Below, in pieces: positions 28,713-35,168 of a stretch of 64,000 nucleotides of DNA (position 1 is the stretch's first letter; each line of letters begins with the position of its first letter). The DNA comes from Devosia sp. (GTDB lineage Bacteria > Pseudomonadota > Alphaproteobacteria > Rhizobiales > Devosiaceae). The position numbers and the translations under genes were made by a program. Location: the NCBI RefSeq assembly GCF_017744655.1, contig NZ_JAGIAW010000008.1, positions 100,470-164,469 on the forward strand. The letters run 5' to 3'. A model generated the notes under the pieces. The model worked only from the letters and a program-made list of their open reading frames with translations, was not told where the DNA came from and did not search any database.

Positions 28713-30308
28713 CTACTCCTGAACGTCCACGCCCTTGAAGGAGTGGCTGCCGAGCGGGCTCATGACATAGTTGAGCACGGTCTTCTTCATCGGCATGAAT
28801 ACGCGGCTGTGAGCCAGGGTGATCGCAGGTTCTTCAGCTTTGAAGATTTCCTGGGCCTTGGTGTAGAGCTCGGTGCGTTCTGCCGGGTCCGACGAGGTCT
28901 TGGCTGCGGAGATCGCAGCTTCGAAGTCGTCATTGCACCAGCTCGAATAGTTCGAAACGCCGATGGCCGAGCAGGAGAACAGGGTCGCAAAGAAGTTGTC
29001 CGGATCGCCATTGTCGCCGGTCCAGCCGATCATGAACGGGCCCTTGCGGTCGGCCTGCTTGCCGCGCTCGCGATATTCGGTCCATTCGTAGGTCACGATA
29101 TTGGCGGTGACGCCGACCTTGGCCCAGTCGGCCTGGATCAGTTCGGCAACGCGCTGGCCGTTCGGGTTATAGGGACGCGACACCGGGATGGCCCAGAGAT
29201 CGGTCGTCAGGTTGGTCACGCCGGCAGCTTCGAGAGCGGCCTTGGCAGCTTCCGGATCATAGACGTCGGCCGGAATGGCGTCGTCATAGGACCACATGGT
29301 GGGCGGGATCAGGTTCTTGGCGTCCTGGCCTGCACCCTGGTAGACAGCCTCGATGATGGCCGCCTTGTCGATCGCCATGGTCAGGGCCTTGCGCACTTCC
29401 GGATTGTCGAACGGCGCTTCGGTGGTGTTGTAGGAGATGTAGCCGATGTTCAGGCCTTCCTGTTCCTGCACGACGAGATCTTCGTCAGCCTTGAGGGCTT
29501 CGAGATCGGCCGGAGCCGGGTAGGGCATGATATCGCATTCGCCAGCGAGCAGGCGCTGTGCACGCACCGAGGCATCGGTGGTGATGGCGAAGATCAGATC
29601 ATCGATCGGCTGCTTGCCATCCCAGTAGTCGGGGAAAGCCTGGTAGCGGATGACGGTGTCGAGCTGGTAGTCGACGAGCTGGAACGGACCGGTGCCGACC
29701 GGCTGGGTCGAGAAGGCAGCCATGTCGCCCGAAGCTTCGAGCTGATCGGCATATTCCTTCGACACGATCGAGGCGAACTGCATGGCAAGGTTTGCCAGCA
29801 TCGGTGCGTTCGGTTCGGTCAGGGTCAGCTTGACGGTCAGGTCATCGACCTTGTCGATCGAGGCGATGTACTTCGGCATGTCCATGCCCTGGAAATAGTC
29901 CCAGGTCATGCCTTCGAGGTAGTTGTGCCAGGCGTTGTCTTCCTTCCACTGACGCTCGAACGAGAAGATCACGTCGTCAGCGTTGAGGTCGCGGGTCGGG
30001 GTGAAATAGGGCAGGGTCTGCCACTTGACGCCCGGACGCAGGTGGAAGGTGTATTCCTTGCCGTCTTCCGAGACGTCCCAGCTTTCAGCCAGGGCCGGAA
30101 TGACTTCGGTAGAGCCGGGAGCGAACTCAACCAGGCGTTCGAAGATCGTGTGGGCAGAGGCGTCGAAGTCATTGCCACCGGTCACCGGGCCGGGGTCGAA
30201 GTGAGCCGGCGAGGCTTCCGAGCAGTAAACCAGCTGCTTGGCCTGGGCGGCGCCGGCGGCAAGAGCCACCATGGCAGTCGCGGCCATCAGGGTTTTCATC
30301 AATTTCAT
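28713..30308 (-). CDS. dppA: Dipeptide ABC transporter substrate-binding protein DppA
   Basis: A 531-residue periplasmic binding protein of the SBP family 5. It has a signal peptide cleaved after AAQA-K (~23). The mature start KQLVYCSEASPAHFDPGPVTGGNDFDAS and the segments RPGVKWQT and GPFMIGWTGDNGDPDNFFATLFSC match DppA, which binds dipeptides and in some bacteria heme or 5-aminolevulinate. The start at 30308 has GGGAGACAA upstream; longer frames bury the signal peptide. It is first in the dpp operon. Confidence 0.93.
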   Translation of the reverse strand: MKLMKTLMAATAMVALAAGAAQAKQLVYCSEASPAHFDPGPVTGGNDFDASAHTIFERLVEFAPGSTEVIPALAESWDVSEDGKEYTFHLRPGVKWQTLPYFTPTRDLNADDVIFSFERQWKEDNAWHNYLEGMTWDYFQGMDMPKYIASIDKVDDLTVKLTLTEPNAPMLANLAMQFASIVSKEYADQLEASGDMAAFSTQPVGTGPFQLVDYQLDTVIRYQAFPDYWDGKQPIDDLIFAITTDASVRAQRLLAGECDIMPYPAPADLEALKADEDLVVQEQEGLNIGYISYNTTEAPFDNPEVRKALTMAIDKAAIIEAVYQGAGQDAKNLIPPTMWSYDDAIPADVYDPEAAKAALEAAGVTNLTTDLWAIPVSRPYNPNGQRVAELIQADWAKVGVTANIVTYEWTEYRERGKQADRKGPFMIGWTGDNGDPDNFFATLFSCSAIGVSNYSSWCNDDFEAAISAAKTSSDPAERTELYTKAQEIFKAEEPAITLAHSRVFMPMKKTVLNYVMSPLGSHSFKGVDVQE

Positions 30309-30406
30309 GATTGTTGTCTCCCGAAGTAATTCATGCTCTCCAGCGTTCCCGTCTGGAGGCTTGGGCGACACCAAATCCTAGTTTTTTAGGAAGTGCAATG
30401 ACGAAA

Positions 30407-30422
30407 TTGACCATTTGGTCAA
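30407..30422 (-). promoter_or_regulatory. Perfect palindrome upstream of dppA (candidate operator)
   Basis: TTGACCATTTGGTCAA has 7-bp perfect arms and a 2-bp centre, 99 bp upstream of the dppA start. On the minus strand its first six bases TTGACC can serve as a -35 element, so a bound protein would block RNA polymerase. The TGGTC half resembles FadR/GntR-type sites, but no regulator is assigned. The rest of 30309-30515 shows nothing clear. Confidence 0.5.
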
Positions 30423-30515
30423 TCGTGTGACGGCGCGAAGGCTTTCCACAGAAATGGACGGATGATTCCAAATCCGTTCGGCAAGTAATCATGGCTTGAC
30501 CGCGTCTTATCGGTA

Positions 30516-30923
30516 ATGAACGATAGAACCATGACGCAGAAAATCGCCACCCTCGCCCTTGTCGTCGCCGACTATGACGAAGCCATCGAATTTTACCGTG
30601 ACAAGCTTGGCTTTTCCCTCGTGGCCGATACGCCGCTGGGCGGGGACAAGCGTTGGGTGCTGGTCGCCCCGCCGGGCAGCACAGGCGCGCGGCTGCTGCT
30701 TGCCAGGGCCGATGGCCCCGAACAATTGGCCTGCGTCGGCAACCAGACCGGCGGCCGCGTCATGCTCTTTCTCGAAACCGACGATTTCGCCGGCGATTTT
30801 GCACGCATGAGCGAAAAGGGCGTCACCTTCCTCGAAGCGCCGCGCCATGAGGCCTATGGCTCGGTTGCGGTCTTTGCCGATCTTTATGGGAACAAATGGG
30901 ATCTCATCGAGCCGCGGGGCTGA
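30516..30923 (+). CDS. VOC family (glyoxalase/bleomycin-resistance-like) protein
   Basis: A 135-residue single-domain vicinal-oxygen-chelate protein: KIATLALVVADYDEAIEFYRDKLGFSLVADTPLG opens the first beta-alpha-beta-beta-beta unit. The second ends EAYGSVAVFADLYGNKWDLIEP, with the usual metal-ligand Glu near the end. ATG at 30516 or 30531 are both possible. Substrate is not predictable for this family. Its last 28 bp overlap the next gene. Confidence 0.85.
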   Translation: MNDRTMTQKIATLALVVADYDEAIEFYRDKLGFSLVADTPLGGDKRWVLVAPPGSTGARLLLARADGPEQLACVGNQTGGRVMLFLETDDFAGDFARMSEKGVTFLEAPRHEAYGSVAVFADLYGNKWDLIEPRG

Positions 30924-31456
30924 TCGTTCTTTTGGCCTTCGCCCAGCCGGTTCTTGCGCAGACCTCCGGCTGGCGTTTCTCCCCGCTTCCCGGCGAGGGC
31001 GATCGCGCCGCCATGGGCTGCGCGCGTGATGCGACGCCCGAGAATTTCACCTGCCTTGCCGTGCGCTGTGAGGACGATTTTACCACCGGCCTCCATATCC
31101 ATTCGAGCCGCTTCGGCGGCGATGTCGGCACCTGGGAGATGACGCTCGATCGCGAGAACCGCAGTTTTGTTGCGGAGAAATCCGACAGCCCCTATGGCGC
31201 GCGCATTCGTGAAGATGCCGAACTGCTGCTCGATCGACTCCGTCACGGAACTTTCGTCTACCTCCGCCATAGCGGGGATGAAAATGCGCCATTCGCTTTC
31301 ATCGACCTTTCCGGCTCGATGAAAACCATCGCCGAGGCGCTCTATTGGTGCGCGCCCCGCGTGCTGCCCGCAGAACAAAATGCTGTCTCGGACGTTACTA
31401 CCGATCCGTCCCAATTGGAGAAGAACAATGAACCGTCGCCCCCTCGGCCGCAGTGA
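30896..31456 (+). CDS. Hypothetical exported protein
   Basis: A 186-residue product with a plausible signal peptide (AAGLIVLLAFAQPVLA-Q, ~21). The mature part contains four Cys (CARDATPENFTCLAVRC near the start, one near the end), suggesting disulfides in the periplasm. I do not recognise a family. It overlaps the VOC gene by 28 bp and the aldo/keto reductase gene by 29 bp, in different frames. The C-terminal tail (EKNNEPSPPRPQ) is translated from the start region of the next gene and looks non-conserved. Confidence 0.6.
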   Translation: MGSHRAAGLIVLLAFAQPVLAQTSGWRFSPLPGEGDRAAMGCARDATPENFTCLAVRCEDDFTTGLHIHSSRFGGDVGTWEMTLDRENRSFVAEKSDSPYGARIREDAELLLDRLRHGTFVYLRHSGDENAPFAFIDLSGSMKTIAEALYWCAPRVLPAEQNAVSDVTTDPSQLEKNNEPSPPRPQ

Positions 31457-32366
31457 ACTCGTGATCGAACCGCTGGTGCTCGGCGGCAATGTCTTCGGCT
31501 GGACGGTCGACGAAAAGCTTGGCTTCGAGATTCTGGACGCCTATGTCGACGAGGGTTTTACCGCCATCGATACGGCCCAGGGCTATCCCAATTGGGTGCC
31601 GGGCAATCCGCCGGGCATGAGTGAGACCATCATCGGCAAGTGGCTCAAGGCGCGCGGCAATCGCGACAAGGTCCACATCATCACCAAGGTCAATTCTGCC
31701 CACCAGCCGCAGGGCCTCAGCGCTGAAGCCATCAGGACCGGCATCGAGGATTCGCTGCAGCGCCTGCAGACCGACTATATCGACCTCTATTTCAGCCACT
31801 GGCCGGCGACGGAAAGCACCCATGAGGAAACCCTCGCCGCCTATGACGTCCTGATCCGCTCGGGCAAGGTGCGCACCATCGGGGCCTCGAACTACGACGC
31901 GGCAATGATGAAGGCGGCGCAAGACACCGCCATTCTCAAATCGCTCCCGCGCTACGAAGTCACCCAGCCGCTTTACAATCTTTATGACCGCGAAAAATTC
32001 GAGGAGCTGAAGCCTTTCCTCCTCGAAAACGAAGTGGGCGCCATCACCTACTATAGCCTCGCCGCCGGCTTCCTGACCGGAAAATACCGTTCCAACGCGG
32101 ATCTCGGCAAATCGCCCCGCGGTGGCGGCGCGGAAAAGTACCTTAATGACAAGGGGCTTGGCATTCTCGAAGCGCTCGATGCAGTCGGCAAGGAGCTTGG
32201 CGCAACGCCATCGGAAGTGGCGCTGGCCTGGCTCGTGGCCCAGCCCGGCGTCAGCGCTCCCATCGCCTCGGCAACCTCGGTCGAGCAGGTGAAAAGCCTT
32301 GCCCGCGGCGTGCGGCTTACCCTCGGTGACGACGCCAATGCGCGTCTCACCAAGGCGGGCGCCTAA
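31428..32366 (+). CDS. Aldo/keto reductase
   Basis: A 312-residue NADPH-dependent oxidoreductase with a TIM-barrel fold. It shows the catalytic Asp-Tyr-Lys-His set in DTAQGYPN, KVNSAHQP and IDLYFSHWPATES, and the cofactor-binding end VSAPIASATSVEQVKS. ATG 31428 is preceded by TTGGAG and gives the standard MNRRPLGRSELVIEPLVLGG start. It shares transcription with the two genes upstream. Substrate is unknown. Confidence 0.88.
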   Translation: MNRRPLGRSELVIEPLVLGGNVFGWTVDEKLGFEILDAYVDEGFTAIDTAQGYPNWVPGNPPGMSETIIGKWLKARGNRDKVHIITKVNSAHQPQGLSAEAIRTGIEDSLQRLQTDYIDLYFSHWPATESTHEETLAAYDVLIRSGKVRTIGASNYDAAMMKAAQDTAILKSLPRYEVTQPLYNLYDREKFEELKPFLLENEVGAITYYSLAAGFLTGKYRSNADLGKSPRGGGAEKYLNDKGLGILEALDAVGKELGATPSEVALAWLVAQPGVSAPIASATSVEQVKSLARGVRLTLGDDANARLTKAGA

Positions 32367-32430
32367 AGCAAGAGCGGCGCTTTCGCGTGCTGTGCCGCCG
32401 GGTCTGTCCCGCTGGCTCCAGCACTCCCGC

Positions 32431-32465
32431 ATCACTCTTGCCGGGCGAACCCCGGCAAGAGTGAT
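32431..32465. repeat. Perfect 15-bp-arm palindrome after the aldo/keto reductase
   Basis: ATCACTCTTGCCGGG (32431-32445), CGAAC, CCCGGCAAGAGTGAT (32451-32465). There is no T tract, so it is a dispersed-type palindrome or a transcript-end hairpin rather than a classical terminator. It lies in the 291-bp gap before the ROK regulator; nothing else is clear there. Confidence 0.7.
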
Positions 32466-32657
32466 CAGAAATGCCCGCCGTGAGGCAAATTGCCTGAGCG
32501 GCGAAATGGTCGCTTGCACTAGCGCGTGGCATCGCCATGATGGCGCCAGCGGACAAGCCAGAATCGGCATCGGCCCCATAGCTGCTCCATCCCAGGGGCG
32601 CAGCGCGGGAGCCTATTCGCTTTGCCATTTTCAGAACTATGTGACGGGTAGGTCAGC

Positions 32658-33869
32658 GTGAGCGATTCCGCAGTCCCGACGATTGATTTGTTCAACCTGG
32701 GCGCCAAGGGCTTGCAGCACCATGGCCTGCGCCGGGCCAATGAGCGCGCCGTTCTGACCGTCGTCGGCTTTAATCCCGGCCTTTCCAATGCCGAGATCGC
32801 CCGTATGTCGGGCCTTGCCCCGCAGACCGTCTCGGCCATTCTCAACGATGTGGAGGCTGCCGGCCTCATCGTGCGCGGCGAAGTGCTGCGCGGCCGCCGT
32901 GGCCAGCCGGCGACTCCGATCTTCCTCAAACCTGAAGGGGCCTATTCCATCGGCATCGAAATCGGCTGGCGTCATGCCGATGTGCTGGCCATCAACCTCC
33001 ATGCCGCGGTGGTCGCCCATCGCCATCTCGATTATGCCGAGGCCGACCTCGCCGCGCTCGCCCCGCAACTGGCGCAGGTGATCGACGAAATGACCGGGGA
33101 TTGGCCCAAGGAGCAGCGCGAGCGGCTGGCCGATATCGGGGTGGGCATGCCCGGCTCCATCCATGCCGCCACCTGGCCGCTGGAGCACGGAACCGGCAGC
33201 AAATCCGGTCCGTCCCCGGCCGAATTCGCCGCCGATCTCGAAGCGAGGACCGGCCTTGCCGTAACGCTCTTCAATGATGGCAATGCCGCCTGCTGGGCCG
33301 AACTCATCGCCCAGCCGGCGCCGCGCCCGGCAAGCTTCATCTATCTGCTTGTTTCGACCTATCTCGCCGCCGGTCTTATCGGAGAAGGCCGGCTCTGGCA
33401 GGGGCCGACCGGCCATTCGGCCGATCTCGGCGCCATGCTGGTCGATCGCAACGACGAGGGGCCGTTATCAGCCCATGCCATCGCCTCGGCGTCGGCTCTC
33501 GTCGAGCGACTTGCTGCCGCCGGCATCGCGGTTGACATCGCCGATGTCGAAAATTGGGATTGGCCCGCGATCGAACACGTGGTCGGGCCCTGGGTCGAAG
33601 ACTGCGCCGAGGCCATGGCCCTGGTCGTCTTCAATACCAATGCCGTGGTCGAAGCGAGCCTTGTCGTTCTCGACACGATCCTGTCGTCCGCGATTACGGC
33701 CCGTCTCGTCGAATGTCTCGCGCTACATTTCGAGCGCCTGCCGGCCCGGCGCCGGGTGAGTATCGCTTCGGGGCATATCGGCCGCCTGGCGCCCGCCCTG
33801 GGCGCCGCCGAACTGCCACTTTACCACCGGTATTTTTCGCGCAATCTGCTTGAAAAGCCCAAGGATTAG
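32658..33869 (+). CDS. ROK family transcriptional regulator
   Basis: A 403-residue sugar-responsive repressor-type protein: N-terminal winged helix (~15-90, LSNAEIARMSGLAPQTVSAILNDVEAAGLI, with the arginine-rich wing RGRRGQP) joined to a ROK sugar-binding domain (SIGIEIG ~95, GVGMPGS ~155, FNDGNAACWAE ~205). The DxGxT-type ATP site and the HCxxGxxGC zinc motif of ROK kinases are not evident, so it is a regulator, not a kinase. GTG 32658 is used. No divergent sugar operon adjoins it; its target may lie elsewhere or be the 30.5-32.4 kb genes. Confidence 0.87.
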   Translation: MSDSAVPTIDLFNLGAKGLQHHGLRRANERAVLTVVGFNPGLSNAEIARMSGLAPQTVSAILNDVEAAGLIVRGEVLRGRRGQPATPIFLKPEGAYSIGIEIGWRHADVLAINLHAAVVAHRHLDYAEADLAALAPQLAQVIDEMTGDWPKEQRERLADIGVGMPGSIHAATWPLEHGTGSKSGPSPAEFAADLEARTGLAVTLFNDGNAACWAELIAQPAPRPASFIYLLVSTYLAAGLIGEGRLWQGPTGHSADLGAMLVDRNDEGPLSAHAIASASALVERLAAAGIAVDIADVENWDWPAIEHVVGPWVEDCAEAMALVVFNTNAVVEASLVVLDTILSSAITARLVECLALHFERLPARRRVSIASGHIGRLAPALGAAELPLYHRYFSRNLLEKPKD

Positions 33870-33882
33870 CCGGTTGCCAGAT

Positions 33883-33914
33883 AAACAAAATCCCGCGAAA
33901 GCGGGATTTTGTTT
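33883..33914. terminator. Bidirectional terminator between the ROK regulator and the HU gene
   Basis: AAACAAAATCCCGC (33883-33896), GAAA tetraloop, GCGGGATTTTGTTT (33901-33914). It has perfect 14-bp arms with A-rich and T-rich flanks, so it works for both convergent genes. Confidence 0.93.
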
Positions 33915-33944
33915 GTCCAGAATCTTCGTTACGGCGCTAAAAGC

Positions 33945-34244
33945 CTAGCTCTCTACCAGCTCGTCGAGCGCTTCGCGCAAACGCGCGCTCGGCGTAAATG
34001 TCACGGTATGGCGCGGGGTAATGCGATGCTCGGTGCCGGTGCGGGGATTGCGCCCCACGCGTTCGGCCCGGGAGCGCACGGCGAGAGTGCCGAAACCGGT
34101 CAATTTGACCGTTTCCCCGGCCTTGAGTGCATCTCCGATCAACTCAAACATGCGCTGGCCAATGGCCGTGACGTCGTTCTTGGCTAGGCCCGTGGCCTCA
34201 CTGGCAGAGGCGGTGATGATGGCTCGCGTGACGGTGTTGGACAT
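33945..34244 (-). CDS. HU/IHF family DNA-bending protein
   Basis: A 99-residue histone-like protein. The beta-arm segment RVGRNPRTGTEHRITPRHTVTFTPSARLREAL carries the GRNP tip with the Pro that intercalates in the DNA minor groove, and KLTGFGTLAVRSRAER is the core. Thr-Phe in VTFTP is closer to IHF than to HU, but the N-terminus (SNTVTRAIITASASEATGLAKNDV) is unlike the standard ihfA product, so this is probably an extra family member. It is convergent with the ROK regulator and divergent from rirA. Confidence 0.87.
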   Translation of the reverse strand: MSNTVTRAIITASASEATGLAKNDVTAIGQRMFELIGDALKAGETVKLTGFGTLAVRSRAERVGRNPRTGTEHRITPRHTVTFTPSARLREALDELVES

Positions 34245-34339
34245 GCGAAACTACTCCTAATAATTTCATATTCCGAAGTTAAGTCGCTGTCCAGTCGGGT
34301 TTTTGGGCTTTAAATATGATCGGGTCGTTCAGGATAAGG

Positions 34340-34367
34340 TTGACATTTTTTAGAATGGTTTTAAATT
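34340..34367 (+). promoter_or_regulatory. rirA promoter with Irr-like (ICE) site
   Basis: TTGACA (34340-34345), 16-bp spacer, TAAATT (34362-34367). The spacer holds TTTAGAA-TGG-TTTTAAA (34349-34365), one base away from the Irr-binding ICE palindrome TTTAGAA-N3-TTCTAAA as I recall it. Irr represses rirA under iron limitation in Rhizobium and Agrobacterium (established for those), so site and gene agree. Confidence 0.65.
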
Positions 34368-34433
34368 ACGGCCTGTGCCATGGATGGGGTCGAAGCCATG
34401 GCCGCGCTGCCAAAGCCAAAGGATCGTTCGCTC

Positions 34434-34925
34434 GTGAGACTGACTCGCCAATCCAATTACGCCATCCGCACCCTGGTCTATTGCGCCGTCAACGATCCTG
34501 AACTGAGCCGGGTTGCAGAGATTGCCCGCGCCTATGGTATTTCCGAACTGTTCCTGTTCAAGCTGATCAAGCCGCTCGTTGAGAATGGCCTGCTGCAGAC
34601 CGTGCGCGGCCGTCATGGCGGGATCAAGCTGGGTAAGCCGGCCGACCAGATCACGCTCCTGGAAACGATTCGCCTGACCGAAGAAAACTTCGCTCTTGCC
34701 GAGTGCTTTGAAGAGGGCGCCGATTGCCCGCTGATCGGCGAATGCGACCTCAACGGCGCCCTGCGCGAAGCCCTTGGCGCCTTCTTTGAAGTGCTTGCCG
34801 GCTATTCCATTGCCGATCTTGCCGCCAAGAAGCGCACCATTCGTGAACGCCTGGGCCTTTCCGCCACCGAAGCGGTGAACGCGGATTCCGAAGGCAATAT
34901 CGTCGGTGACATCGTCGCCGCTTAA
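34434..34925 (+). CDS. rirA: Iron-responsive transcriptional regulator RirA (Rrf2 family)
   Basis: A 163-residue Rrf2-type repressor that uses an iron-sulfur cluster to sense iron and represses iron-uptake genes when iron is plentiful. The start reads MRLTRQSNYAIRTLVYCAVN when GTG 34434 is used, exactly the RirA opening; AAAGGA lies upstream, and the in-frame ATG at 34380 would add 18 unconserved residues. The winged helix contains RVAEIARAYGISELFLFKLIKPL and TVRGRHGGIKLG. Three Cys at 91, 98 and 104 (AECFEEGADCPLIGEC) are the cluster ligands, at nearly the same positions as in Agrobacterium RirA. A matching operator motif occurs at 34929-34962 and at 50051. Confidence 0.9.
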   Translation: MRLTRQSNYAIRTLVYCAVNDPELSRVAEIARAYGISELFLFKLIKPLVENGLLQTVRGRHGGIKLGKPADQITLLETIRLTEENFALAECFEEGADCPLIGECDLNGALREALGAFFEVLAGYSIADLAAKKRTIRERLGLSATEAVNADSEGNIVGDIVAA

Positions 34926-34928
34926 ATC

Positions 34929-34962
34929 TGACTCAAAAACTCAAATATGAGTTTGACAATCA
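34929..34962 (+). promoter_or_regulatory. Two tandem iron-responsive operator (IRO, TGA-N9-TCA) motifs
   Basis: TGA-CTCAAAAAC-TCA at 34929-34943 and TGA-GTTTGACAA-TCA at 34948-34962. TGA-N9-TCA is the published RirA-binding pattern. The second copy covers the -35 element of the promoter at 34953 and is very like the copy at 50051 before the siderophore importer (TGA-TGTTGACAG-TCA; shared core TTGACA). Between them lies an AAACTCA-AATA-TGAGTTT palindrome (34937-34954). Confidence 0.6.
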
Positions 34963-34981
34963 AGTTTGCCCGTGGTTATTA
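34953..34981 (+). promoter_or_regulatory. Near-consensus sigma-70 promoter after rirA
   Basis: TTGACA (34953-34958), exactly 17 bp, TTATTA (34976-34981). Predicted start of transcription is about 34988, well beyond the rirA stop and 180 bp before the ABC-F gene. Confidence 0.68.
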
Positions 34982-34987
34982 GGACGC

Positions 34988-35106
34988 ATTGGTGCAGCGC
35001 CCCCGTGGGGCCTGTGGGGTGCAGCGCCATAACGACGGGGCTTGCTGCTGCCGTCTCCCCGGGCCGATCAGGATCCTCAACGTCCTGATCGGCCTCTTTG
35101 TTTTTC
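34988..35106 (+). ncRNA. Candidate iron-regulated small RNA or attenuator leader
   Basis: A ~119-nt transcript is bounded by the promoter at 34953-34981 and the strong terminator at 35062-35106, with no reading frame of note. It contains two direct copies of GGTGCAGCGCC (34991-35001, 35018-35028), a hairpin GCCCC-CGT-GGGGC between them, and a further GACGG/CCGTC stem at about 35033-35055. With the iron-operator motifs over its promoter, it could be a RyhB-like regulator, or the attenuated leader of the ABC-F gene 63 bp downstream. I cannot match it to a named RNA family. Confidence 0.5.
35062..35106 (+). terminator. Strong terminator between rirA and the ABC-F gene
   Basis: GGCCGATCAGGA (35062-35073), 9-nt loop, TCCTGATCGGCC (35083-35094), then TCTTTGTTTTT. 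It has twelve perfect pairs with a T-rich tail. Confidence 0.93.
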
Positions 35107-35168
35107 CCTCAGATTGATATGTCGCCGGGCCTATGCTCTATCCGCGGCAAATTCCCGGACTTTTGCCC

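Noticed and set aside
31398..32579. 393-codon minus-strand frame across the aldo/keto reductase
   Set aside because: The plus strand encodes a full catalytic aldo/keto reductase; the antisense product has no family features.
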